Under the pieces are notes generated by a model, which was not told where the DNA came from, ran no database searches, and was given only the letters and a program-made list of their open reading frames with translations. This document shows, piece after piece, positions 10,758-22,726 of a DNA stretch of 64,000 nt. This DNA is from Excoecaria cochinchinensis (Eukaryota; Streptophyta; Magnoliopsida; Malpighiales; Euphorbiaceae), in NCBI GenBank assembly GCA_947683425.1, contig CANTUQ010000020.1:6451001-6515000 (forward strand). Reading direction: 5' to 3'. Both the position numbers and the translations under genes were made by a program. The first letter of the stretch is position 1, and the number at the start of each line of letters is the position of its first letter.

Positions 10758-11717
10758 GAACAAACAAAATAATATGGACGGCCATTCACAATGGTTGTCG
10801 AGGCATAACACACACAAATCTCATACTCACCTAGTCCTTACCGAGAAATATATATGCTTACGTATAATAGCTGTGCATTCAAATGTTTCTAATCATATTC
10901 ATATACTTATATGTGCAACACAAACCAAATCAACATCACCATACAAGATGTAAGTATATTCATGCATAACTACATATAACTTCACATGCGTGCACCTACC
11001 TATACATCACATGTCAGTATCATTATATTTATATGCTAATACTTGTATCGTCATACCAGTACAGGTCCTCATATGCATACATTTACCGAACACGTTGGGG
11101 AATCAGGCTTTTGAAAGTACATCATGCATAGATACAGAACAACTTAATCATGCAATTATCCCGCCAAAATAACCATATACCAGTCCCGAAACTAGTACTC
11201 TAACTGTTCACACCATATTGCCCACAAATTCCTAAGCAAAACTCACTAAAGTCTACTCATACCACAATCATACTACAACACATATATACTAACTGAGAGC
11301 AAAGATACATAATCGCAATACCATCACACTTCCGTTGCGCAACATTAATCTTTAACATAAGCAACTATACGATATTGCATTCCAATCATGGTGTTCCAGA
11401 GAGCCAATAAATCTGCACTTATTAATTCACATATCTGTAATCATAACTGATCAGAACCACATGCTTATAAACACAACATAATAAATCATACACCTGCTAA
11501 CTCACAATAGTGGATAACGAGTACTGAATTGTACCTTACGGGTACTAATCGAATAGAAACATCATCTTTTTCCACATTTCAAAAACATTTCACTGAACAG
11601 GACCTTAAGCAAGATCCATACATATACACATAATAGGGTTCGCGAGGAACCATTCGGGGACCTGATCAGGTTCCAAATCGTTCAAAGGGCGCTGCAGCTA
11701 CACTTACATAGACTCTA

Positions 11718-11731
11718 TTAGGCATGCCTAA
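11718..11731. promoter_or_regulatory. 14-bp palindrome TTAGGCATGCCTAA (T3)
   Basis: Covarying form of ATAAGCATGCTTAT: A-T pairs are replaced by G-C with both arms changed. Confidence 0.6.
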
Positions 11732-11959
11732 CTATCAACTAAATTGACTCTCGCAGGTCATGCGTAATACAAATCATGTTTCACATCATGGCGCATAATT
11801 TAACATATCACATTCATATAATTCATAACACTGTCCATGTATAATACATCCAATTGTATTAATATACTTCATAAAATAGTCCAAGTATAAACCTAAAGGT
11901 ATCACAAGTTCGGAATTCAAACATTAGAATCGCAAAAGAAAACTCAATTTGGAAGCCAG

Positions 11960-12270
11960 GGAGTGTCGCGATCGCGACGGATGTCGCGCTCGTGACAGAG
12001 GCTACTTGCCCCCAGTCGCGATCACGCCAACCTTCGCGATCTCACGAGGGAACTATACACATCTCACTGTCGTGCTCGCGATAGGCGTCACGCTCGAGAC
12101 GGTGAGCTGCTAGCCCGATCTATCGCGCTCGCGACAGTGGATCGCCCAATTCAAATCGGCAGCCAAGCGCTCGCGACAGGGACTCTGCTGCATGGCTCGG
12201 CAACAAACTCGGATGCATGCGAGGGCTGCTTTCACTAGGCTTTGTCGCGACCTCGCGACAGAGTCGTGAA
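11960..12270. repeat. CpG-rich palindromic cassette (T3)
   Basis: Contains TGTCGCGATCGCGACGG, TGTCGCGCTCGTGACAGA, ATCGCGCTCGCGACAG and similar units. A smaller second block is at 12783-12826. T4 lacks the large block but keeps the small one (19838-19880). Confidence 0.75.
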
Positions 12271-14201
12271 TTCCAACCCTTGCACGAAAATCTGCAGAAA
12301 ACTCCACTTCACAATGCCCAATCTCAAACCAAACATCAGAACATCAACTTACCGCACTTCCAGCAAGCCACACATTATTGACAACATAAACACAACATCC
12401 ATACCAAGAATCCTAAACAAATCATGCCACTAACAATATCCATTTACACATCTACAATATCAGCAATATTCGTCATTCATCTCAATCGCACCCACGTTAG
12501 TATGCATTTATATATATATGGTACATCATGCTTAGGTTACTCATGAAATCAATACCTATTAATACTCATCCATATTCTATTCTTCACAGAGTTGTATCTA
12601 TTGTTATTTGACAAGCTAGATCATCTATCTCTATCCTACTTATAAGTTTTTCCCAAAGACAACTACTTATATACCCACTTAAATATCCTAAACATGCATA
12701 AAAACTGATGGAAAAGGTACGGGATTGATCCGGGTCAACCCTGGACTTAAAAATAGAGAAGAAAAGGCTCAAAACATGTTTTTCTGTCGTGAGGTCGCGA
12801 CCCTTGTCGCGCTCGCGACAGAGGCTCGCCTCAGCTACCATAACAGACTGCTTTTTACTACAAACTAATGTCGTGAAAACTGACCTCTAAACCTCATTTT
12901 TAGGAAAAGTTTTCTTCTTCAAAAATATTCCCCTACATCTTAACTTTCAAAAGGAATAAGTTTCAGGTATATTGAACATCTATATCTCCAGATATGAACT
13001 CCACAACCTATACTGGTCAAACAACCCGACACAAAAAGAGACACTACAGTGTTAGCAAACATTCAAAGTCTTAGAGCAAGTATTGGCCCAAGGCTATTTC
13101 TATGACTTTTAAAGAGATGGAAGTAATGGTTCTAATGGCGCAAGAATCACATGGTTTGGAGTTATAAAACTCTACACGTGACAAAAACATTGCACATGGG
13201 TCAGATGAGAACTAAATAGAGTTTACCCAACCATGCACTTCACTTTCGATTCTCACACACCTTCAACTTAAGCAACATCATGCATTACTAATACATTTAC
13301 CCAAACAAATACATGCATAAGACTCATATCATAACACTCAATTTACTAGAAATCATATACAAATGTATATTCATAACTCAAGAAGAATTTAGGGTAAAGA
13401 CAAATTAAAACTTAATTAAAGGAATCAACTCCCAAACCTCTTGTTGCACAATAGCTGTTCTCTTCAAGCCTTAATCTTCTCTTTTCCTTTACTTTGCTTC
13501 TTCTTATCATCAATCACTTGTACAAACAAACCCACAATACTTAATTCAAACCATAACTTAAACAAAATTAGAAAAGAAAAAGAACTCAAACACAGGAACC
13601 CTAAAAACCCTAACTTACCTCTTCAATCTCACTTCCCAAGCTCCACCAAATTAACTCTAACTCACTCAAAACCAAGAGATTGAGCAAGAAACGGGGAGGA
13701 AAGGAAAAGAAAATGGAGAATGGGGAGGAAGAGATGGCCAAAAGCGTGGATTCCTCTCACCTTCACTTTGTCTTCCCTTCACACTAAATGCACACCTACC
13801 ACATCCACTTGTCCACTTCCTATAGGTTCACATGTCATAATCTTACAATCCCACTTTGACTTACTCATACATGCACCATACACCAAACACACACAAGTAC
13901 CTCCTACAATAATATCTCCATGGTACCAAACCTAAGTCACACCCTAACATTTTCTTATAACCCACTTTTCATCAAAGGCACCATGCTCATAAATCACTCA
14001 ATAAAATCTCTTAGCCCATTTACATCCTACTACCATACACTACTAGCACACCATAATAATTCCTTCACTTGATTTCTTTAATTAATTTCTTAGCAAATAA
14101 ATCCTTATTATCCATATAACTCATGAACGAATTACCGAATTAACCTCACTCACTCCGACCGAGCAAGCACATTCCGACTAGGCCCGATTTGGGGTGTGAC
14201 A

Positions 14202-14292
14202 AATCTTCCCTCCTAAAAGAATTTCGTCCTCGAAATTCACTTACATCGGAAGAAACCCCAAAACTTCACTTCGAATCACCCTCAGACTCATA
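14202..14292 (-). pseudogene. Polyprotein C-terminus remnant and polypurine tract
   Basis: Minus strand GTGAATTTCGAGGACGAAAT reads VNFEDEI, the usual last residues of plant chromovirus pol. It is followed by TTAGGAGGGAAGATT, a polypurine tract touching the LTR start at 14201. Only this end of pol survives. The hAT element begins at 14293. Confidence 0.65.
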
Positions 14293-16234
14293 TAGGGGTG
14301 TGCAAATGGTTGGTTCGGTTCGGTTTTGGACCAAACCGAACAAACCGAAAACCGAAATTTAGTATTTTTTAGAACCGAACCGCGGACCGAACTTATTTGG
14401 ACCGAAACCGAATAAACCAAAATTATTTCGGTCGGTTCGATTCGGTCCAATCGGTTCTCACACAAATATAAGCTTTTTTTTAATTATTTTTTACTTATAT
14501 GGATCTATAAATTAAATTAACTTATATTAAACAAAATAAAACCATTTAAAATAATAACTAAAAGGAAAAAAAACATACATAAATTTTTCATATTATGTTT
14601 CTAATATATAATAAAAAAAACATACATTAAAAATAAATACAACATAAATTCTAATTAATAATACATTCAATGTCCTTTAATTAAAAAAAATACATGTAAA
14701 TAAATATAGCATAACTTCGTATGCATAACACAACAACAACTCCAATCAAGCCTCTTAAACTTGCATTCCAAAATAAAAATGATTAAATAAATTCAACTAA
14801 AACACAATATAAAACAATTGAAAAGTAAAAAAATATTTTACTGTATCAACAGTGGACTCCATATGTATTTTTTAAAAATCTGCAAATAAAAATATAAATA
14901 ATTATTTTTATAAGAAGCAAGTTAAATAATTAAAACAAATAACTAAGATTATATATATATATTGGGAGTTTGCGTCTCACCTTGAGTGGTGGGAGTTGGA
15001 GTCTGAGTTTCATCTTGAATAGAAGTCTAAAATGAAAATAAAAATAAAAATAAGCAAGGATTTTAAAGGTGAAATTATTTAAATTTAAATTTTACTTAAA
15101 ATAACATATAAAATAACACTTTTAGGATTAGGCCGAACAAAATATGCAATTTATAACTTAAAAATAACTTAAAATAACACTTATATAAAAAAATATAAAA
15201 TATATATAAAATTGGATTAGGCCGATCCAAATATGCAATTTATATGTAAAATGACACTCATATGCATACATATATGCTGCCTCTCAAAGATTTGTCAAGA
15301 CTTTTATGATCCAAAATGCTTCTATATATTCCAATTAGTGGGGCTGAAGCCAAACTTGAAAAGTAAACATTTAAAATAAAACTCTTTAAGTGATGAGATG
15401 CTGCCACATTTTAGTTCTGATATGGTAGCATATGAAGTGGAACTAATTTCTATTAGAGAATGCAATATACAGTGATCTTTGAGATTATAAGCAGTGATCT
15501 TTGAGTTGAGATTATTGCAATATATGTGATGAAAATGCATTCTCTTTATTTATATTAGAGGCTATAGAGATAAATAAAACACAATATATATATATATATA
15601 ATGAATTGTTTATTATATTTTATTCTGATATAATTTCCACCAAATGCATGTTCTGTCTTTGCCAATAAGTTTTAAACTCAAATTCTTCACACCAAAATCG
15701 TTTCCATTTTCTTGCTCTTGTGGGAAATCCAATTAGCAGAATACTATAAAATTAAACCTCTTTATGTTCTAATAGAAATCAGTTTCAGCTCCTACCTTAT
15801 TTACTCAAAAATCCTTTCATTTGCAATCTATATATATGCGCTAATTATGCATGAGCAAGGCAACTGAGAAAACACAGAAGGTTGGATTTTAAAACATTAA
15901 TCTAATCACCATAAATATTAATATTTTATTTATTTATTTATTTATTATTTGTGTATTTTTCAAATTTTACGCATTTTATTTTCTTGTGTAAATATTTTTT
16001 AGCATAAATATAAGTAGTTTGTTAAGAGTATACAAGTATATAGAATAATCTCAAAGATCATTGCAATATATGTGATGAAAATGCAAAAGAAAGCCTCAAA
16101 CGCAATTCGCACACATAAATTAATCACAAATATAATCTGTATCTATTCTAGCTGTCAATTTTTAGCCATAATATTGGCCATATACATAATATGGGCCATA
16201 TCTATTCTAAATCAGTAAACTGCATTTGATATAT

Positions 16235-16342
16235 ACATCTATCGCCATCTTCATTTTGTTAATCAATTACATGTCTATGGCCTTCTTCATTTTGTTAATC
16301 AATTACACATCTATCGCCATCTTCATTTTGTTAATCAATTAC
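16235..16342. repeat. 36-bp tandem repeat (x3) in the hAT element
   Basis: Three units containing TTCATTTTGTTAATCAATTA, with small changes (ATCGCCATC or ATGGCCTTC). Confidence 0.85.
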
Positions 16343-16725
16343 AAATTGGGCAGAACAAATAAATAGCAGAAGCAGAGCAAATATATGAGCAAAAATCATA
16401 AAGTGGCTTCCTTAATCAACCCACGCAGCCCCTTTAAAAAAAAAATCTAGACACCCATGTTTGCAAGACAAATCGAAGAATAGAAGCATCAAACAGAAGA
16501 GTAGAAGGAAAAAAAAGAAAAAAAATAAAAAAAATACAGAAGAGAGCAAACAGAACAGGAGTAGAAATGATACTTACCATGGTTACAAGACGAATCGACG
16601 ATTTGTTGAAGCGAGGAAGAGAAGAAATAGGTGGAGTATGACTGGTCCGTAACTTACAGTAGATCTGCCAGATTTTGTTCTTGTTTACTTCCTTTGAGTT
16701 TTGTTCAAGGGATGACCACCTCTCA

Positions 16726-16817
16726 TCGTGGTGGAGATGAGGATGGCTGTGGAGGTGGTGGTCTCGTCGTGGTGGAGATGAGGATGGCTATGGAGGTGGT
16801 GGTCTCGTCGTGGTGGG
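16726..16817. repeat. 42-bp tandem repeat (x2) in the hAT element
   Basis: Two units of GGTGGAGATGAGGATGGCTR plus GGAGGTGGTGGTCTCGTCG, then a partial third. The Gly-rich frames here come from the repeat. Confidence 0.85.
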
Positions 16818-17165
16818 TGCTGTGAAAGGAAGAAAGGAAGTTAGGGATTTTGATTTAGGTAAGGAAAGGAAGAAAGGCAGCTAGGGATTCGAAAGGAAGA
16901 AAGAAAAGGAAATCAAGTTATATTATACATACATACATAATGTTCAAAACGGTGCGTTTTAAAGATTGCGGTCGGTTCGGTTCCTTCGGTTTTTTAATTT
17001 TTAGAACCGAATCGAACCGATAAAACCGAAGAAAAAATTCGGTTCTGAACCGAAAAAACCGAGAACCGAAAAAACCGAGAACTGAAGAAACTGAACCAAA
17101 TAGACCAAAATCAGTTCGGTTCGGTTTTCGGTTCCGGTTCGGTTCTGCACACCCCTAGACTCATA

Positions 17166-17607
17166 CATTGCATTCCCAAACTGTTCACTTGCTTACACTT
17201 ACTACCATTGTTGTGCTCTTACTCACTTCCTACTCAACTTACACCAAACATATAATGCTTTCTTTAGTCAATGCTATACTTATTTTTTTTTTCACTCTTA
17301 ATCCTTAGTAACAAATAGTACACGTATAACCTGTCAGCTTCCTCTCCATCAAAACACGTCTGCAGATGCTTATCATGTATGGTCAAAGAGATGATGATGC
17401 AATGAGTATGTGATGATTCATGTATGCAGAATAATGTGGAATAAATGCAGTTGATGCTAAAATGATGCTCTTTATCCCATCCCCATGATTCAAGATGCTT
17501 TTATTTAAACACTTTTCTGGAGATAGCTGACAGGTATATAGAGTACTATCAAAACCTTATAGAATCCAATTACCCGATCACCTCAAATTACTAAAAAAAA
17601 AAAAACT
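17166..17607 (-). other. Untranslated interior of the gag-only element
   Basis: Between the hAT element and the gag stop. No pol motif in any frame. It has a poly-A/T stretch (17286-17294, 17594-17605) and ATGATGATGC-type repeats. Origin not recognised. Confidence 0.5.
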
Positions 17608-18117
17608 TTACTCGATCACATCAAAACAAAACTTACCAGAAGGTTCTGTCACTACACTAAGGTGCTCAACAAGTCTTGTTGGCCCACGAGTGGCTCTAAG
17701 CGAATCCTCCATATCCTTCCTAGCTTGTCGAGCTAGATTCTCTCTTGACTTCGGATAATCAACAAGCTGATGGGCTTTGCTGCCACATCGAAAACAAGCT
17801 CCAGTGAGCTTCCGACAAAGACCCCAATGTTGCTTCTGAAAGAATTGGCATATAGGAGTTTCTCGAATTATTTTCCCTGCCGACACTTCACTGCCCGAAA
17901 CTTTTCTTTTCTGAGGTCTCTCCCGAACAAAATCCTGAGGAACGCGAGGGGTAGTTAATCTATCCAAAATCTGAATCAACCCTCGCACTAGGACCCTATC
18001 GTCAGAAATAGAACCAGAATCCCTAGCCGGAGGACGCTCGGAAACACTCTGATCAACACTAACTGGATTCACACTTTCTATCGTCTCGTCCACCTTCTCA
18101 CTAGGGTCAGACTCCAT
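17608..18117 (-). CDS. Short gag with zinc knuckles, capsid core missing
   Basis: An open frame of 169 codons starting 160 nt inside the 5' LTR. Residues 1-75 match the N-terminus of Tekay-like gags in this window (MESDPSE..., compare 48907 and 31649). Then, without the retrotransposon gag core seen at 51755-52825 (about residues 75-230 there), it moves into the nucleocapsid part: CQFFQKQHWGLC and CFRCGSKAHQLVDYP. The second knuckle lacks its last cysteine (Y where C is expected). The first has F in place of the second Cys. The protein could bind RNA only weakly, if at all. It is intact as a frame, so it may still be translated. Start chosen by homology to the other gags. Confidence 0.65.
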   Translation of the reverse strand: MESDPSEKVDETIESVNPVSVDQSVSERPPARDSGSISDDRVLVRGLIQILDRLTTPRVPQDFVRERPQKRKVSGSEVSAGKIIRETPICQFFQKQHWGLCRKLTGACFRCGSKAHQLVDYPKSRENLARQARKDMEDSLRATRGPTRLVEHLSVVTEPSGKFCFDVIE

Positions 18118-18260
18118 CTAACACAACACACACAGGACAAGACACATCTGCATTAGGCCACGACACAAAACTGACTCTCAAACAAAGACTCGACACATAA
18201 TAAGTAACATACAAAGACTCGATACTCAAACAAATAAGACAAATAAAATCGTCAAACCGC

Positions 18261-18272
18261 GCTCTGATACCA
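18261..18272 (-). other. Primer binding site, initiator-Met tRNA
   Basis: Minus strand TGGTATCAGAGC, five bases after the LTR end at 18278. Confidence 0.9.
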
Positions 18273-18277
18273 TTAAA

Positions 18278-21254
18278 TGTAACACCCCAAGTAGGAAGCC
18301 GTAGGAGTCGGTGTGTTACCAGACAAAAGCGATACAAAGCATATAAAAATATGGAAGAATTTAAAACTTGAGACGTAAAACTGAACATACATACTTCACA
18401 ACGCACGTAAACCAAGCAAAAACATTTAGATGTGTAAGTTTACCACCATACAACAGAAGTTACAGACAGAAGATAAAATAGAGGAAGTTCTTAATTACAA
18501 ATATTTACATAGTCCAGAATATTACATAAGTATCTTTACATGCTATTACATACACATTTTATACTGAATTACAAAATCCTGATAAAGAAGCTGGACAAAG
18601 TCCAAAACTCCTAGCTCCTATGTGGCCAACCCTTGCAGATGTGAGACTCGAACCGGACCAGACCTGCCACCTGCACGGGAAAAAGAACCCGTGCTAAGCG
18701 ATAACGCTTAGTGGGGAGAACAAATAAAATAATATGGACGGCCATTCACAATGGTTGTCGAGGCATAACACACACAAATCTCATACTCACCTAGTCCTTA
18801 CCGAGAAATATATATGCTTACGTATAATAGCTGTGCATTCAAATGTTTCTAATCATATTCATATACTTATATGTGCAACACAAACCAAATCAACATCACC
18901 ATACAAGATGTAAGTATATTCATGCATAACTACATATAACTTCACATGCGTGCACCTACCTATACATTACATGTCAGTATCATTATATTTATATGCTAAT
19001 ACTTGTATCGTCATACCAGTACAGGTCCTCATATGCATACATTTACCGAACACGTTGGGGAATCAGGCTTTTGAAAGTACATCATGCATAGATACAGAAT
19101 AACTTAATCATGCAATTATCCCGCCAAAATAACCATATACCAGTCCCGAAACTAGTACTCTAACTGTTCACACCATATTGCCCACAAATTCCTAAGCAAA
19201 ACTCACTAAAGTCTACTCATACCACAATCATACTACAACACATATATACTAACTGAGAGCAAAGATACATAATCGCAATACCATCACACTTCCGTTGCGC
19301 AACATTAATCTTTAACATAAGCAACTATAAGAATCCTAAACAAATCTGCAGAAAACTCCACTTCACAATGCCCAATCTCAAACCAAACATCAGAACATCA
19401 ACTTACCTCACTTCCAGCAAGCCACACATTATTGACAACATAAACACAACATCCATACCAAGAATCCTAAACAAATCATGCCACTAACAATATCCATTTA
19501 CACATCTATAATATCAGCAATATTCGTCATTAATCTCAATCGCACCCACGTTAGTATGCATTTATATATATATGGTACATCATGCTTAGGTTACTCATGA
19601 AATCAATACCTATTAATACTCATCCATATGCTATTCTTCACAGAGTTGTATCTATTGTTATTTTACAAGCTAGATCATCTATCTCAATCCTACTTATAAG
19701 TTTTTCCCAAAGACAACTACTTATATACCCACTTAAATACCCTAAACATGCATAAAAACTGATGGAAAAGGTACGGGATTGATCCGGGTCAACCCTGGAC
19801 TTAAAAATAGAGAAGAAAAGGCTCAAAACATGTTTTTCTGTCGCGAGGTTGCGACCCTTATTGCGCTTGCGACAGAGGCTCGCCTCAGCTACCATAACAG
19901 ACTGCTTTTTACTACAAAATAATGTCGTGAAAACCGACCTTTAAACCTCATTTTTAGGAAAAGTTGTCTTCTTCAAAAATGTTCCCCTACGTCTTAACTT
20001 TCAAATGGAATAAGTTTTAGGTCAATTGGATATCCATAACTTTAGATATGAACTCCACAACCTATACTGGTCAAACAACCCGACACAAAAAGAGACACTA
20101 CGGTGTTATCAAAAATTCAAGGTTTAGAGAAAGTATTGGCCCAAGGCTATTTCTAAGACTTTTAAAGATATGGAAGTAATGGCTCTAATGGAGCAAGAAT
20201 CACATGGTTTGGAGTTCTAAAACTCTACTCGTGACAAAAACATTGCACAGGGGTCAGATGAGAACTAAACAGAGTTTACCCAACCATGCACTTCACTTTC
20301 GATTCTCACACACCTTCAACTTAAGCAACATCATGCATTACTAATACATTTACCCAAACAAATACATGCATAAGACTCATATCATAACACTCAATTTACT
20401 AGAAATCATATACAAATGTATATTCATAACTCAAGAAGAATTTAGGGTAAAGACAAATTAAAACTTAATTAAAGGAATCAACTCCCAAACCTCTTGTTGC
20501 ACAATAGCTGTTCTCTTCAAGCCTTAATCTTCTCTTTTCCTTTACTTTGCTTCTTCTTATCATCAATCACTTGTACAAACAAACCCACAATACTTAATTC
20601 AAACCATAACTTAAACAAAATTAGAAAAGAAAAATAACTCAAACACAGGAACCCTAAAAACCCCAACTTACCTCTTCAATCTTACTTCCCAAGCTCCACC
20701 AAATTAACTCTAACTCACTCAAAACCAAGAGATTGAGCAAGAAACGGGGAGGAAAGGAAAAGAAAATGGAGAATGGGGAGGAAGAGATGGCCAAAAGCGT
20801 GGATTCCTCTCACCTTCACTTTGTCTTCCCTTCACACTAAATGCACACCTACCACATCCACTTGTCCACTTCCTATAGGTTCACATGTCATAATCTTACA
20901 ATCCCACTTTGACTTACTCATACATGCACCATACACCAAACACACACAAGTACCTCCTACAATAATATCTCCATGGTACCAAACCTAAGTCACACCCTAA
21001 CATTTCCTTATAACTCACTTTTCATCCAAGGCACCATGCTCATAAATCACTCAATAAAATCTCTTAGCCCATTTACATCCTACTACCATACACTACTAGC
21101 ACACCATAGTAATTCCTTCACTTTATTTGTTTAATTAATTTCTTAGCAAATAAATCCTTATTATCCATATAACTCATGTACGAATTACCGAATTACCCTC
21201 ACTCACTCCGACCGAGCAAGCACATTCCGACTAGGCCCGATTTGGGGTGTGACA
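18278..21254 (-). mobile_element. Tekay-like 5' LTR T4
   Basis: 2977 bp, nearly identical to T3 except for a 33-bp gap near 18293 and a 920-bp deletion at 19329. At the deletion an AAGAATCCTAAACAAATC segment copied from about 120 bp further on has been inserted. It keeps the donor-like site (intron start 20671), the small CpG block and the paired stem-loop (18671-18717). It lacks the large CpG cassette and the GGCATGCC palindrome. Confidence 0.9.
18668..18717 (-). promoter_or_regulatory. Paired stem-loop with acceptor-like CAG/GT (T4)
   Basis: Same sequence as the T3 copy. Putative intron 18671-20671. Confidence 0.7.
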
Positions 21255-21638
21255 CCTTCTCTTCCCTTTCTCTTTTCTTTTCTCGCTGTGCTTGGCCTCT
21301 CTGTGTCGTCACAAGTCGTGATGGTCTTTCATGACTCGTGACCCTACTTCCTCAGCTCCTCTTCTTTTCCTCCTTTCCTCTGCGTTCTTCTTCGCCAGTC
21401 ACGACTCGTGATCTAGCATCACTAGTCGTGACCCTTCTCTGCTTCGTGATCCTCTCCACATATATGCTTCTTCTCTTCATTTTTCACCTAAAAACACCAG
21501 TAAACACAAAAACACACAACTAATACAAATAAACATAAACTAACACATATAACATCAAATATACACACAATTTCATGATTAATTTCATAAATGCATAGAA
21601 AACATATACTAAATTATACCTCAATTAAGCTCCTATCA
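21255..21638 (-). mobile_element. Athila-like 3' LTR, right part
   Basis: Continues the LTR interrupted at 10287. It matches 27655-28038. The LTR start is TGATAGGAGCTTAATTGAGG (minus, from 21638). A CpG cassette is at 21296-21432 (TCACGAGTCGTGA type). Confidence 0.88.
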
Positions 21639-21654
21639 AATTCCCCCACACTTA
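21639..21654 (-). other. Athila polypurine tract
   Basis: Minus strand TAAGTGTGGGGGAATT directly upstream of the LTR start. A very similar TAAGTGTGGGGGAGTGAG lies about 1 kb upstream (22622-22639). Confidence 0.8.
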
Positions 21655-22726
21655 ATCCTTGCTTGTCCCCAAGCAAGAGAAAAAAAATAAGAAAATTTAA
21701 CAGTTAGTAAAAATCATTATATAGCACTGTCCATTCAGCATATATACTAAAATTCAAAGATCAACCATCTCAAACACTCACAAATATCAGTAAATTAAAA
21801 TTCAAATTATGTATTGGAAATTCAACAAATCATCTAACTTTACTACTTCCAACATAAAGAATATAAAGTCTCAAAAACTAAACATAAATCAAAGAGAGAA
21901 AATTGATCATAAAAGTTAAAAATTCTAAGATTGTTAGCTGCATTTAGGACAATTCAAGCTCACTTACCCTTAATCCAATCTCATGGCATTTTTAGACTCT
22001 ATTTTTTTATTTTCTTTTTGATTTTTATTTTTGTTTTACATGGGTATAGTTTTCATTTTTATATTTATCCCATGCATAGCAAGAAAAAGTAATATGGGTG
22101 TGTTTTACGCTCCATCCCATACATTTCAATTTTGATGTATATCTTGCTTTCCTTTTCTTTTTAAGACTTGAGTGGGTGCATTTTATACTCCACCCCACAT
22201 ATTTTTATTTTTCTTTTCTTTTTGAGTCCTCATCCATTATTGAAAAGATAAAAGGTAAGCATTATGGCTATAGTTTCCATAGGCAACTAGAAACTTAAAA
22301 TTTTAAACTAAATGAGCAAATTCTAACTTTAAAAACATGGTTAGTAAAAAGATTAAATAATCTATAATGTTGAAAGAAGTAAAACAAAATAACTTGAAAA
22401 ACTTAAAACACATACCAAAAATTTTAAAAAACTGATAAAAATGAGCATAAAAAATAATTGACTTAACAACCTATATAATATACCAAAAGAACAATACTTT
22501 ATATTAAAGCTTACTAAGAACCTAATTGAAAAACTAAGACACACAAATAATCATGCAATTAACATACAAAACACATACAAAAACAAATAAAGCATAAGTA
22601 AACACAAACAACACAACACACTCACTCCCCCACACTTAGAACCAACATTATCCTCAATGTGAAGAAATGAAACAAAACAAACAATTAAAAGAAAGAAGTA
22701 AAATAAAGAAAAGAAACACTCCCTTA
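21655..22726 (-). other. Athila 3' untranslated region
   Basis: AT-rich and without a supported frame. Contains two related GTGGGTGCATTTTATACTCC-like blocks (22094-22135 and 22170-22200) and a second polypurine-like tract at 22622-22639. Confidence 0.6.

Larger units (their letters stand above)
10287..14201 (-). mobile_element. Tekay-like 3' LTR T3
   Basis: 3915 bp, TGTAACACCCC... to ...GGGGTGTGACA (plus reading). Minus-strand landmarks: donor-like AGAG/GTAAGTTAGG (intron start 13618), CpG cassettes at 12783-12826 and 11960-12270, palindrome TTAGGCATGCCTAA at 11718-11731, and paired stem-loop 10711-10757 with CAG/GT (intron end 10711). It is about 940 bp longer than T4, which lacks 11370-12289. 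Confidence 0.9.
14293..17157. mobile_element. Non-autonomous hAT DNA transposon
   Basis: A 2865-bp element with inverted ends TAGGGGTGTGCA and TGCACACCCCTA and a perfect 8-bp TSD GACTCATA (14285-14292 and 17158-17165). The 8-bp duplication and the YAGGGGTG end are typical of hAT. Dense GGTTCGGTTCGG-type subterminal repeats lie inside both ends (about 14310-14455 and 16970-17140). The interior is AT-rich with no transposase-like frame, so it must be moved by another copy. Small tandem repeats are at 16235-16342 and 16726-16817. Confidence 0.9.
10287..21254 (-). mobile_element. Gag-only Tekay-like retrotransposon (TR-GAG type), whole element
   Basis: A complete insertion with LTRs T3 (3') and T4 (5'), flanked by CCTTT/CCTTC. 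The internal region 14202-18277 holds an initiator-Met PBS, a short gag, an untranslated stretch, a hAT insertion and the last bases of a polyprotein (minus strand GTGAATTTCGAGGACGAAAT, 14238-14219) next to a purine-rich tract. Protease, RT, RNase H and integrase are absent. Without the hAT the inside is about 1.2 kb, far shorter than the LTRs. Such elements need enzymes from a related full copy. The close match of T3 and T4 outside their indels suggests a fairly recent insertion. Confidence 0.85.

Noticed and set aside
13720..13935. Frame of 71 codons present identically at 20773-20988
   Set aside because: The repetition only reflects that T3 and T4 are the two LTRs of one element; no domain.
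16461..16825. Possible transposase fragment in the hAT element
   Set aside because: Lys-rich and Gly-rich frames come from A-rich and GGTGGA repeats; no hAT dimerisation or catalytic motif is seen.
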